From Acanthochromis polyacanthus (taxonomy: Eukaryota > Chordata > Actinopteri > Pomacentridae): a stretch of 64,000 nucleotides of DNA. The notes under the pieces were generated by a model. The model had not been told where the DNA came from and searched no databases. It saw only the letters and a program-made list of their open reading frames with translations. This document shows positions 1-11,437 of the stretch, one piece after another. The position numbers were made by a program, and so were the translations under genes. The first letter of the stretch is position 1; each line of letters starts with the position of its first letter. The stretch covers positions 5,096,534 through 5,160,533 of the forward strand of contig NC_067119.1 in the NCBI RefSeq assembly GCF_021347895.1, read 5' to 3'.

Positions 1-106
1 AATGGTAGTGTAAGTTTATCTTATGAACGATACTTGTTTTCTTTCAGAGAATTAGATGAGTTATGGCCTCTCCTTTGTCTTTAAGATAATGAAAATACAG
101 CCAGAA

Positions 107-345
107 GCTGGTTAGCATGGCTCAGTGGGTAGAGTGGCCGTCTCGCAACCAGAGGGTTGCGATTTGATCCCCCGGCCCGTCGTGCTCATGTCAAGGTGTC
201 CCTGAGCAAGACACCTACCCCCTAATTGCTCCTGATGGGGTTGTGGTTAGCGCCTTGCATGGCAGCTCCCGTCATCAGTGTGTGAATGTGTGTGTGAATG
301 GGTGAATTCACACACACATTCACGTCAAAAGTGTTTGATATTTAT
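107..345 (+). mobile_element. tRNA-derived SINE
   Basis: The head resembles a tRNA gene: an A-box-like stretch TGGCTCAGTGG near 117 and a B-box-like stretch GATTTGATCCC near 161. The body runs through a GTCCCTGAGCAAGACACC segment and a GTGTGAATG-rich tail. This arrangement of a pol III head plus unrelated body is that of a widespread teleost SINE. The head is mutated and followed by SINE body, so it is not a functional tRNA gene. Ends are approximate and I could not identify a clean target duplication. Confidence 0.7.
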
Positions 346-3300
346 GAGTTAAAATCAGAATGATGCTACCAGTGGACATTGTAGCCCTTAAGGCTAACGT
401 TAGCTACAGATACTAAAGCTAATAGTTAAAATCTCACTAAACAATAGATAAACTTTGGCCAAATGTCCCCAACCATTTTCTCCTCCAGACTAGTTTAACC
501 TTCTGTTTTTCTTTTTCTCACTATTATTAGTAGTTTTATTAGTGTTACAGCACGTTTTTGCACCACAGCCTCTATTTTGTTTGCATCTGCTTCCCCATGA
601 AATCTGCTCCATCTGTGACGTTAATCTTTAATGCTAATACTGTCCTGTAGTATGTGAAGTGTCGGTATTTCGTTTACTTTATCATAGTTATTCAGAAGAA
701 TATCTGCGAAACAAGTTTCTCTTTGCGTATGTGACGCAACCTGATTTCAATATCTGTTAGCATTTTAAAACTTTAGCTTAGCATAAAGACTGGGGGGGAA
801 AAAACAGTGAAACAGCTAGCGCCTCTACAGATAATTAGCATCTTAAATCAAAGTTCTAGTTGTGTAAGTATCCATTCAGCATAGGATTGTTCAGGCCGTA
901 GCTTAGCATTTACATATTACACACAAGAGATTAGTTTAAAATTTCTCCTAACTCTCCACAAGAAAGCAAACAAGCACATTTCCCAAAACTGTTGATTTAA
1001 GCTGCGATATTTATCATCTCTGTTGTATTTATTTCCCGCTGATTTTTCCCCGAAAGTCACCGGGTTCAAGCTAATTAGTTCTTGCTAACACAAACATCTC
1101 GATATCGGAGCGGCTTCCCAACGGCTGCATCTGTTTGTCTGATTTCTCCGGATTGGACCCGGTTGGCCTCATTGGAACAATATGTGTGGTGACATTTGGG
1201 GATTTGGGTTCTGGTTCTGTGAAAGCTCTGGTTTCAGACCGTCGTTTGTCAATCTGATGCTTTATCCTTTCTGTTTTGTTTTAGTTTTTGATGATTAAGA
1301 AGATGTGAGCCTGTTTTGGGTTGAGTAAGTTGATGAAAAGTGTGGTGCTGTGTTAATTTCTGTCCTTTTTTGTGTGTTTTTGTGGCATGTTTTTAATCAT
1401 ATGTGTATTTTTGCAGCTGTTTCTGTCAAAACTGCTTAGAAAAAGATGTATTTTGTCTTTTATGGGGGTTTTTTCTCAACAAAACTATCCTCGCTGCTGA
1501 ATTTGAGAAGCGCAAATGGCATATTGACAACTTGATTACCTCAATACCTGCTTTGCTTTGTGTTTCGAATGTGTTGGAGGTAAAAACTCAAACTTAAATG
1601 GTGGTAGTTGATCACTTTGCCCACATTTCCAGCTGTTTAGAGGCTGCAGTTCATGTGTCCAGGTAACAGCGATGGAGTCCCAAACACCTGCCGATCAAAA
1701 CAGAAAAAAGTAGCTTAGAATGCCAGTGGATTGTCAAATAAATGCATTGCTTATTAAATTCTTTTTATAGAAACCTCAAATAAATAAATGAAAGTCAGTG
1801 GACGGATCACATGTACGTAAATAGTAATGATTTCACAATAAAGTCCAAGTTAAATGGTAATATCCCCCTTCATTTCATTTCATTTATTGGGCTTTTAAGC
1901 TGTTGGGGTTTTCACTGAAGCGTGGTTTTATTAGCTCAAGGCCTGATTTTCCCCTAATATACACAACATGAGGTAAAGAGGTGAATTCAGACTCAACTGG
2001 GCAGATTTTCTACCAAACAGGCTCAGTTTTACCTCAATTTGATGTCTTTTTCTGTGCAGTTTCATTCGCATCTTCTCGTGTCTGAGGAGCGGCTTTGAGC
2101 CTCAGATGAATGCTAACAAATTAGCCAAAGTTAAAGACGAAAGTGACGACAAATTAGCTTTATTTTTTTGGCGTTTTTACAGTGGAGAGAAGCAGAAAGT
2201 GCAGAAAAGCAGGGAAATTACATCTGAGGAAGATCAGAGCAAATGAAACTGACATGTAAAATCTGATGCAAAATCCAAAAATAAATGTAAAAAGGTGCCA
2301 TTTAAATATTTATTTAGCACGAAAAGTACTATGTGGTTGATTTTTCAACACAGTAGTAAAAATAACAGCAAAACAAACCCAAAACAGGCAGAAAATTGCA
2401 GTAGAATGACACAACTTTGCGGTCGCTTTCACAATCGCAGTCTTTTTTTCTTTTTTTGTGTGTAGAAAAGAGCTGCAGTTTAAAGTCTAAATATTACAGC
2501 TACTCTGTTGTTTGCAGTTTTTCCTTTTCTGCTTCAGGATTGAAGACACAAAAACAACAAATTTGTGATGAGATGCTGAAGTGGTCTTTTGATTGATGAA
2601 TTGGTTCTTCCACAGGAAAAGCTGTAGCTGTGATCGTCAGATGTGGAACGTTTCTGCGTCATTAACCTGTTCTGACATTTAGGCAGAGGTCATTTTAACA
2701 TTGATGTTTCTCCCAGCTTCATTCAGACATGTCTACTGTATGTTTCAAACATTTAAAAGCATTATAATGTAAAAAAAAAATCTACAAAAGAAGAAATTTA
2801 AACCAATTCTGACACATGTAAACTGTGACTTTTGCTCTCTGGGATGTTCTTGGATCAATTTTGTGGTGAAATGTGGAAAAGGTGTTCTTCAAATCACTTC
2901 ACACATCTTATAATGCTACTGTATGTAGTTTAGGCTTATGCCACGCTGGAAATGCTAAAGAAATGCTACTTGATCTAACTGAAGAGACTTTAACTTGCAC
3001 TTTTGCCAAAACCCCAACCCCTGGCACGCTAACATTCATGAAAACTCCACCTGTCCTGATCAAATAGACCATTTCTCAGCTGATTTTTACGTCTCTGACT
3101 TTAATAGTTCTATTAATTGTTCATTTTTGTGACTCTTTTCTGTTCTTGAGGAGCATCAGCAGCATTTTCCACATGTTTACACCTTTAAAAAAATCATATC
3201 TCATTATAAACCCACTTTTCTCCGTTAAATAAGGCTTTAATCTATTTTTAACTTTATTTTAAATATTGTAAGTACCATAAGAGTTTGTTTATCGCTTATT
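346..3300. other. Intergenic, no gene seen
   Basis: AT-rich sequence upstream of bmp3 with only short ORFs (64 codons or fewer), none with recognisable protein similarity. Homopolymer runs and dispersed-repeat-like stretches are present, but I can assign no family. Distal bmp3 regulatory elements could lie here; nothing in the sequence alone proves it. Confidence 0.5.
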
Positions 3301-3339
3301 TATGTCTAATGGGCTGCAGGTGTGAAGAAAAGTGCCCCG

Positions 3340-3800
3340 TTTGATGGACTCTCTTCCTTTGGAGCTTCTTTGTTTACGCTGATGTTCTGCTGCTCATCTC
3401 CCCCCAGTTTGAAGGGGTTAAATCCGCGCAGCCTGTTCACTGCTGCTACGAGGGGACATGGCATGCTAATATTATTGCCATCAGATGTCCAAGGGCGGGG
3501 AAATGCCCTAATCATTTCCTCCCGAGTGCCCCTGAAAGAGAAGCCCAGTGGCGGGGGGCGGGAGGGGGCGCCTGGGTGGGGTGTTTAAACCCCGGCACGA
3601 TGGGCTGTTTTGAGGGGGGAGAGGCGGGGAACAGTACAGCATCCGGATCGGACCGTGATGGTACAGGATGTGTGTGCTTAACTCCATTGAACTAAACTAA
3701 ATAGGGAAGAAAGCCTTTAATGCTGACAATAAGCCGCTTCATTCAGCGGCGCGGCCCAGACGCACAGCTCTGCGGAGCAGAAATTACGCACGGAGGGGCT
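3340..3800 (+). promoter_or_regulatory. Candidate bmp3 promoter region
   Basis: A GC-rich island in AT-rich surroundings, roughly 0.7-1.1 kb upstream of the bmp3 ATG. It contains G-rich GC-box-like stretches around 3493-3500 and 3550-3570 (GGGGCGGG type) and a TTTAAA-containing stretch near 3582. Short ORFs on both strands here look like by-products of the base composition. The transcription start is inferred from position and composition only. Confidence 0.4.
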
Positions 3801-3984
3801 GCTCTGAGGCAGCAGTTTGGGCACTGAAACCGGCTCGAAAAATCAACGGAATGTCCTCCAGATGAAGTATTTTTGTTCGGCTACGTTTTCAGGAATCAAC
3901 CCGCAGAGCAGCTTCCTCCAGCTCCTGATAACGAGATAATTTGTCCCCAGGCTGAATGTGCGTAAAAGTATTTCGAACAGGAAA

Positions 3985-3994
3985 CTCTCTCTCG

Positions 3995-4043
<49 letters not shown>

Positions 4044-4062
4044 TGTGTAGATGTGTGTGTGT
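3985..4062. repeat. Compound (CT)n-(GT)n microsatellite
   Basis: A pyrimidine CT/CTCG tract runs directly into (GT)n, interrupted once by AGAT. It lies about 400 bp upstream of the bmp3 start codon, so it is in the promoter-proximal region or the 5' UTR. Such tracts vary in length between individuals. Confidence 0.9.
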
Positions 4063-4470
4063 AAGAGGAATACCCAGCTGGTCCCACAAGCCCTATAATA
4101 CCAAGCACAACATGCTTTACCTTCAATGAAAGCTGAGACGGGGGGACGGTTGACTGCTGCTGGTCCTGAAATCAACTCAGAGCTCCGGAGCGTCGCAGTT
4201 TTAGCAGCTCGCCTTTCCTGCATCTGCTTTATTACACCTTCTGCTGCGCGCCGGAACCTTTTTTTCTCCTGTATCATTTACTGACTTTTTGCGCTTTTTA
4301 CCCAAAGCGGACTTTTGTTGGATAACTTCCCCCCTACTTTCTTACCGTGCCCGCTGTCAGAGGTGATGCTACCATTTAGTCCCATCCTCAGGTGATGGTA
4401 GGGGCCCCTTTTGGAGAAGGTTTTCCACAGCTGTTATTTTTCCCCTCGCTACTTTTCCTCCGGCTCCAGC

Positions 4471-4747
4471 ATGGCTCTCTACTCTCGGTTTGTGGTCGTG
4501 CTGCTCTACGGATGGAGTTATCTGTGCGTTGGATACTGCGCGATGCTGAAAACGGACAATTTCCCCGAGAGGCGAAAGGTGGATTTTACGCATTCGGTGG
4601 ATAAAAAGTACGAGGCGAAGGAAGACCAGGACGCGCTTTTACAGGATACAATGACGGAGCACATGCAGATGCTTTACGCGAAGTACAACCGAGCTGGATT
4701 TCCCTTCAAGGACGGCAACACTGTTCGCAGCTTCAAGGCGCACTGGG
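4471..4747 (+). CDS. bmp3: bmp3 coding exon 1
   Basis: Encodes residues 1-92 plus one base of codon 93: signal peptide and N-terminal prodomain. It ends before the donor GTACGT, leaving phase 1, which is completed by GT at the start of exon 2. Confidence 0.93.
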
Positions 4748-7700
4748 GTACGTATCCAAACTTTTACGCACTGACTTTCAGCAGTTTAGGAAAGGAAATA
4801 AGTGCGTCTCTTATTGCGTAAAGCTAGGTAATGTAAGCATGATCTAGTAGCTGTTTTGGTGAGCTTGAATTATCTGCACATTAATAGTGTGTGTGCGCAA
4901 TTTGGCCAAACTGGAAAAACTGTGTGCTTTAAAAAACATAATCACACGTCTATATTGTTGTTTTTGGTTTAAACAAACAGAAAAACTAAATCGGTGGCAT
5001 CCATGTGCTGGTTTACGCAGCTGAAACTGAAATCCACCTGTTGATCCAGTCACGGAAACGTGATCAACCTGTTACCGCTTCCTCGTGCCAGGGGGCGAGA
5101 TTCGCATCAGATCGCTGCGTGCAGCCGAACATGGTTTTTGGCGAAACAATTGTTTTCCCACCGGCAGATTTTGCTGTCAGATAGTCCGGATAGATTTTCC
5201 CTCGAGCCAGGATCTGGCAGCTGCCCAGCCTGCCTGAGCTGCTGCACGGCTGGAGACTTTCCACCGCACTGAGCTTCTGCATTTCAGGAGCTTTTTATGA
5301 GGAAAGTTTAGACTAACGTGAATCTTCTAAGCCCTGAGCTGCTCACTGGCTGCGGTGTTATCACTTGGACGTGGGCACTATTAAAGACAAGCAGCTTCCA
5401 CTTGGAGTCAAACTTTGTTGGATTATACTGCCTCCTATCGTCTGCTAGCTGTATGTTAAAGCGTATAAAGGGCAAGTTCACCCAAATTACAAACATACTT
5501 CCTCATTTGTTCACACAGATCTTTGGCCATGCAGCTGATTTTAGTTTTGAGATATTTATAGATTTCTACTAATGTATTCTGGTATTCTATTCAATTTGTA
5601 ATTTTAAAAAATGCTTAAAAATATCATCATCTTGGGGTTTCTTGAGATGTATATAAGATTTGAAGCAATTTGGAAGCAGTAGGTAACAAATTAATCTTCA
5701 TTCTTCTCTTTTTCAGACATTATTTTAAAGTTTTGGGTTTCTTTTTATTTTGAGTTTTTTTTTTATATTCTCTCTTTATTTGGTGTTTACATGTCCGTTA
5801 TAAAACAAAAAACATTAAATTTAAGAACAACATTTTTCCAGAAACACTCTTTTGGTTTCTCTAGATAATGTCCAAACATCATGATGACTTTTTTTTCAGA
5901 CTAATATCCCCCAAAGAAAGACGCAGCATGGACTTTTAAAGGTGTTTTTGTGGATTGTACAGAATAATGCAGATTTTTTAAAATGCATTTTTTCATCCTA
6001 AAGACACATTATTCCAAAGCAAATACAACCAAGAGTGTCTGCATGGCTGAGAATCTGTTGGCTCTAGAAGCACATACATGCTAGTTATTATTATTGTTAT
6101 TATGCAGGTTTATGCAGATCAGTTTTTGAGATGTTGTGTGACTGTGTTGCATTGTGTAAATAATACTACTTATTGTACACACAGGTACGATAAACAAGAA
6201 GCAGCTGCAGATCTTCAACCTCACCTCCCTCACTAAATCGGAAGACGTTCTGTCGGCCACCCTTCATTACTACATCGGGGACCTTCAGAACAGCACCAGC
6301 GGCTGCTCCAGGTCCAAAACCTGCGTCCAGGTCCGCCACGGCCCCCGCAGGCACAGCCACATCCACATGGTCATCTGGAGCTTCGGCTCGGTGGACAACA
6401 AGCTGAGGACTCTGGGACACTTTCGGATCAACGTGTCCACGCTGCACAGGGACTTCATCTCCTGGCAGTGGAAGGACATCACTCGCGTGGTCAACCAGGC
6501 CAAACACCACGACGAGCTGCTCATTGGGATCGAGGTGGCTTCGCAAGGGCCCCAGCAGTGGAAGAAGCTCCTGTCTGACCGCTCGCCCTACATCCTGGTC
6601 TACGCCAACGACTCGGCCATTTCAGAGCCTGAAAGCGTGGTGGCCACCCTCCAGAGGCACCACTCGGTGGGAGGCGATGGCTCCGTTCCCTTCCACAAAC
6701 TGGAGCTGCGAGAGCGAAACCACACCGAGCAAGAGCAGCCGCCGGCCAGACACAAGCGCTCGGTGAACGTTCTCCTCCCCCTGCAGAACAACGAGCTCCC
6801 CGGACCCGAGTATCCGTACGAGACGACCGGCTGGGATGAGACGAGTCCGTACGAGCCTTTTGAGAACAAACAGGCCCGTCGGCCGCGCAAAAAGACTCGC
6901 AAGAACCAGCGGCACAAGATGCCCCTGCTGCAGTTCGACGAGCAGACGATTAAAAAGGCGCGAAAGAAGCAGTGGAACGAGCCCAGGAACTGCGCTCGGA
7001 GATACCTGAAAGTGGACTTTGCTGACATCGGATGGAGCGAATGGATTATATCACCCAAATCATTCGATGCCTACTACTGCTCAGGGTCCTGTCAGTTCCC
7101 CATGCCCAAGGTGAGACTTGTAAAGCCGACCGAGGTGTTTCCAGACTCCATAAAAGGGTTCGAGACCTGTCTAAGGGGTTTAAAGAGAATAGGAAAGTAG
7201 CTAAACCAATAAAACTGCACAAAACCACGCTCATTCCTACAGAGTTTCCACCAATATCAGACCAAGGTGTTTCCAGACCCCAAAAGACGTTTCAAGACAA
7301 CTATAAGGATGTTAAAGATTATAGAAACTACACAGAAGTATGTTGATTCCTAAAGATTTTCCACCAGTATTAGACCAAAGTGTTTCCAGACCCCTGTAGA
7401 GATTTGAAGACATATCTAAGGTGTTTCAGGATTATGGAAAATATATTAAACCAATAATTCCACAGAAAATGACAATTTCTTTGTATTTTACACCAATGTT
7501 AGACTGAGGTTTTTCCAAACCCCATAAGATGTTTAAAGACAATTGTAAGGGGCTTGAAGATAGATAAAGGGAAAGTAGTTTAACCATTAAAACTACACAA
7601 AACTATGTTAACAAAAATAAACTAAAATAAACTAAAAATAAAATAAACTAATAAACTATTTCGCACCAATAGTAAACAGATGTTTCCAGACCCCATAATA

Positions 7701-10700
7701 GGGCTCAAGACGTATGTGTGAGGGTTTTAAGATAATGGAAAAGTATCTAAACCAACAAAACTGCACACAACTATGTTGATTTCTATAGAGTGTCCACTAA
7801 TGTCAGACCAAGTTGTTTCAAGACCTGCCTAAGGGAATTCAAGATAAGTTAAGTAGGTAAACCAATAAAACTACACAAAACTATATTGATTCTAATGGTT
7901 TTTCCACCATTATTGGACCAAAGTGCTTCCAGACCCCAGGGGTGATTGAAAGGCAATTCAAAGGGGTTTCAAGATATTAGAAAAGCGGCTAAACCAGTAA
8001 GACTACACAAAACTATGTAAATTCCAATAGATTTTCCATCAATTAGATTTAGTGTTTGCAGACCCCATAGGAGGTTTTTAAAGGGGTTTTAAGATAAAAT
8101 CAAAGTAGCTAAACCAATAAAACTACACAAAACTATGATGATTTCTACAGAGTTTCCCACAATATTGGGCCAAGATGTTTCCAGACAATTTGGATATCAC
8201 AGAAAAGTAGATAAACCAATAAAACTACACAAAACTGTTTCAGTTCCCATAGATTTGCCACTAATGCGACACCACGGTGTTTCCAGGCCACATAATAGGG
8301 TTCAATACGACTGTAAGGGTTTCAAGATAACAGCAAAGTACATAAACCAATAAAACTACATTAAACTGTTGACTTTCTACTAATATTACACTGAGGTGTT
8401 TCCATACCTCATGAGAGGTTTCAAGACAATTCTAAGGGGTTTCGAGATAAAAGGAAAGTAGCTCAATCACTAAAACTACACAAAGCTATCTTGATTTCTA
8501 TAGATTCCCGCCAATATTAGTTGTTTTATTAAAAACTGCTGGATTATTTCACTTTTTCAGACTTCTAATGTGCCATTTGTGACAGTACATTACAAAAAAG
8601 AAGATACTGCTTCAATTTTAGGGATCACAAGCCAGTGTTGCACTGCTTGGTTTGAGCCATACACACCTTTTAGCCTGCTTTTGTGTCTTCACTGCTGATG
8701 TTGGATGTATTTTTTCATCTCAGCGCCATCTGGTGGTCCAGTGATCCAAAATTTTCCATCATATTTAAATAATATTTGTCTCCATAAAGGATTTGTCAGG
8801 CAGTGACAGCTGATATCAACCATCATGGGGCACCAAAACAAGATTCTGCCACCCAATACAGTGCAGAAAACTATACATAAATACAGTCTGTGTGGTTGAA
8901 CCTGCAAACAGAGTTTTTTTTAATGCAATATGGTGCACATTATGTAAATGGGAGATGCTGCGTTTAGCTATCAGAGCATCTATGAGTCCCATGTTTGATG
9001 CGTTGGATTAACTCGAATAGCATTAACGTCAAAAGTTCCTGAAATCTGCCTGTCTCACATTATATCAAACTTTCTGCCATCTGTTTTAATCTTCTTCTCC
9101 TGGATAATTTGGTTATGGGAGATCTTTTACCATCTGTCAAGTCTTTAAAGACGTCAATCAGAGCTAAACGTGGGTAATTTAATAATAAATAAAAGTCACT
9201 CTGAAGTAGCATCTGATTCCACTAAACGTGCAGTTAAGTGGTCAAACTGCAGAAATGTAATCTAGATGGGTTTGTAGGAAAAATCCAACTTTCTCAGGAG
9301 CAGGTGTTTGACCTCGCCATCAAAGACTTGTAAAACCTTTCCGCTCGGATCCAGGCAGCATCGTTTTAACACATCAGACCAATCAGCTCCGCCTCGTAGC
9401 TCGTGGCACCGGTGACGAGATAACATCACAGGTATTTTAAACATGGCAGGAATGCTCGGGATCCTTCCACTTAATTCATTACCTCGGAGTCGCCGGTCTT
9501 TGTAGTTTGGAGGTAATTAGTCCCAGAAGTGGAGCCCGAGGCCCTGAAAACGACCGCCTCCCTCTCCTGCAGCTTCTCTGCTCAGTCGGTCGGTCAGGCC
9601 TGTGATCCTCCTTTGTCAGGACCAAGTTTTAGAAGATGCTAAATGGCTGCTCTTAAAAGGAGTTTCTGCGGGAAAAGTCAGCTGATTCTAACAGCCCAGA
9701 TTCAGGCTGTCAGATGATGCCGTAATCTGTCAGTTGTGTGTAATGTTTGCTGCCTGGACAAATTAGAACTAAATGCTGGTTTCTGTGTAAGCCAGAACAT
9801 AAAAAGTCTGTCAAATATGGACATTTCTTACTTTTTTAGTCATTTTTTGTTCCATTTAGTCTTTTTTTTAAAGATTAGACCAACATTTTATGACAAACAG
9901 AGCTGCCACAATCTGCAACAACAATTAAATTCATCAGCAGCTATTTCCATCATCGATTCATTGGTTTGATTAGATATTTAAAGGAAAGAAAAGTCTAAAA
10001 TCTCTAATTCTGGCTTTGTAAATGTGGATATTTCCTGTTTTTTTTTTTTTCCTTCTCTGTGACAGTAAACTGAATATCTTTGGGCTGTAGTTAAAACACG
10101 ACAGTTGCAGATATTGTCTTGGGCTTTGGGAAATGCTGATTAACTTTTTTCACCGTTTCCGGACATTTTCAACACCAATGTCCAGTAAACGTGATGGTCA
10201 TGTACAATCTGCACTGTCAGGATGGGTTTTTGGTCTTAACAGTTCTTAAATATCTTTGGGTTGTAGATAAAACGAGACATTTTAGGACATCATCCTGAGC
10301 TTCGGTAAACGCTTATCGACATTTTTCACCATTTTTTCCATTTTATAGATCAACGGCTGGTTGATTTTTTTTGAGAATATTATAAATATTGATGCTATTT
10401 GACAATAAAAATAGTCATTAGGTGCAGCAAAGTCCATCATGACATGAAATGAGACACAACAGATCATCTACACTACTTTCTTTGAAGGAAAAATCAAACA
10501 TTAGTGTCCCTGGCATGCCATCAATGATTCTTTGTTTTACCAGAAACTCAAATATGTCCACAACTTTAGCAGATTCAGCACATAACGTATGAACCAAGAA
10601 GCCAGACTTTGTGAAATTTCAGGACATTTTAGGTTGTAGTTAAACATCTTGCTTTATTTCTGTAAGTTCGTGCTTGTTGCTCTGTCAGACTTCTTTTTAA

Positions 10701-11437
10701 ATCATCCTGTTTTATCAATTATGTCAATTAAAGCTAGGGTAGGCAGTATTTTTTTTCACGCGTCATTGGACAAAAACTCCATATTAACCTCAATAAACTT
10801 TCAGCATAGGGTAACTGAAATGATCGGAGAGGAAATTAGACTTCTGCAGCTTCATTTTCAGGTTTTATGTATTGTTAAAATCTAGCTATTTTAGCCAATC
10901 CTGACGCTTTTCACAGATCAGTTGAGCTAGTATAAATAGGAATGAAGTCAGTGGTGAAAGCTGGATTTGGTGGCACAGTGGGTTTGATAGAGGACTTTCA
11001 TTGTAGGGTGGAATTCTACTTTTATAGCTGCTTTATGTTGGGTTTTACCAAGGGGAATGTTGGACGGAACTTTAAAAATGAGACCAAACCTTTTCTTAAA
11101 GTGCATCCAAAAAGAAAGGTATTCACGACAGGTGTAACAATCCCATTCTATAAAGAGATGACTCATTTAATTTCATTCCTGGACGCTGTCAAAGAAGGAC
11201 GTCTGCCTTTGGATTGATTTTTCTGTTGTTTCTGGTCCCTTTCAGGCCCTGAAGCCGTCTAACCACGCCACCATCCAGAGCATAGTCCGGGCGGTGGGCG
11301 TCGTCCCCGGCATCCCCGAGCCGTGCTGCGTCCCCGAGAAGATGTCCTCCCTCAGCATCCTCTTCTTCGACGAGGACAAGAACGTGGTGCTCAAAGTCTA
11401 CCCCAACATGACTGTGGATTCCTGCGCCTGTAGATAG
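4471..11437 (+). CDS. bmp3: bone morphogenetic protein 3 (whole gene, 3 coding exons)
   Basis: Exons 4471-4747, 6185-7110 and 11246-11437 join in frame to 464 residues; human BMP3 has 472. BMP3 is a secreted TGF-beta superfamily ligand known mainly as an antagonist of osteogenic BMP signalling through activin type II receptors. Residues 1-23 form a hydrophobic signal peptide. The prodomain includes NTVRSF (about 83-88) and [12 protein letters not shown] basic RHKR site (281-284) precedes [14 protein letters not shown]. The mature domain starts near Q355 ([12 protein letters not shown]) and is 110 residues long. It has all seven knot cysteines: C362, C391, C395, C428, C429, C461 and C463, ending CACR. 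Mature residues such as NCARR, CSGSC and LSILFF fit BMP3 better than GDF10. The convergent neighbour prkg2 matches the mammalian order. The start at 4471 is chosen because it gives a signal peptide; an upstream in-frame ATG at 4411 would add 20 residues unlike any BMP3 N-terminus I know. Confidence 0.96.
4748..6184 (+). other. bmp3 intron 1
   Basis: Begins GTACGT and ends ACACAG. AT-rich; contains only short chance ORFs and no recognisable repeat family. Confidence 0.85.
6185..7110 (+). CDS. bmp3: bmp3 coding exon 2
   Basis: Encodes residues 93-401: most of the prodomain, the RHKR processing site, the lysine/arginine-rich linker and the first three knot cysteines (C362, C391, C395). It ends QFPMPK before a GTGAG donor in phase 0. 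GC-rich and open throughout, in contrast to the AT-rich introns. Confidence 0.96.
7113..8520 (+). repeat. Degenerate tandem array in bmp3 intron 2, about 125-bp units
   Basis: A motif close to GTGTTTCCAGACCCC recurs near 7136, 7267, 7380, 7506, 7681, 7815, 7923, 8053, 8176, 8278 and 8396. It alternates with TAAACCAATAAAACTACAC and a TTTCCACCAATATTAGACC-like segment. That is about eleven units with spacing of 101-175 bp. The first unit starts within about 25 bp of the exon 2 splice donor. No protein-coding potential is evident. Confidence 0.85.
8521..11245 (+). other. bmp3 intron 2, 3' part
   Basis: Mostly AT-rich non-coding sequence ending TTTCAG at the exon 3 acceptor. The stretch 9440-9620 is GC-richer and free of obvious repeats, so it is a possible regulatory or conserved element. 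A dispersed repeat lies at 10725-10935. Confidence 0.6.
10725..10935 (+). repeat. Dispersed repeat, copy 1
   Basis: Shares an ordered series of blocks with 13150-13335: TTAAAGCT-GGTAGGCAG, TAACCTCA, CAGCATAG-GTAA-TGAAA, TTTCA-G-TTTATGTA and TTTTAGCCAATC-GAC. This is probably a non-autonomous DNA element (MITE) common in fish; the class is not certain. Confidence 0.6.
11246..11437 (+). CDS. bmp3: bmp3 coding exon 3
   Basis: Encodes residues 402-464 and a TAG stop: the helix and finger 2 of the cystine-knot domain, with adjacent cysteines C428-C429 and the terminal CACR. The acceptor is TTTCAG. A 145-codon antisense ORF over this exon is a mirror of the coding constraint. Confidence 0.97.
   Translation, partial: ALKPSNHATIQSIVRAVGVVPGIPEPCCVPEKMSSLSILFFDEDKNVVLKVYPNMTVDSCACR

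Noticed and set aside
117..171. Possible tRNA gene at the start of the window
   Set aside because: A- and B-box-like stretches are present, but the arms do not give a good cloverleaf and the sequence continues into a SINE body.
3843..4277. 144-codon minus-strand ORF upstream of bmp3
   Set aside because: Its core is HTHTHT/RERERE from the (CT)n-(GT)n microsatellite, and no family similarity is seen in the rest.
4471..11437. Identity as gdf10 rather than bmp3
   Set aside because: Mature-domain residues fit BMP3 better and the neighbour is the MGNGS-type PRKG2, whereas gdf10 lies near prkg1 in vertebrates.
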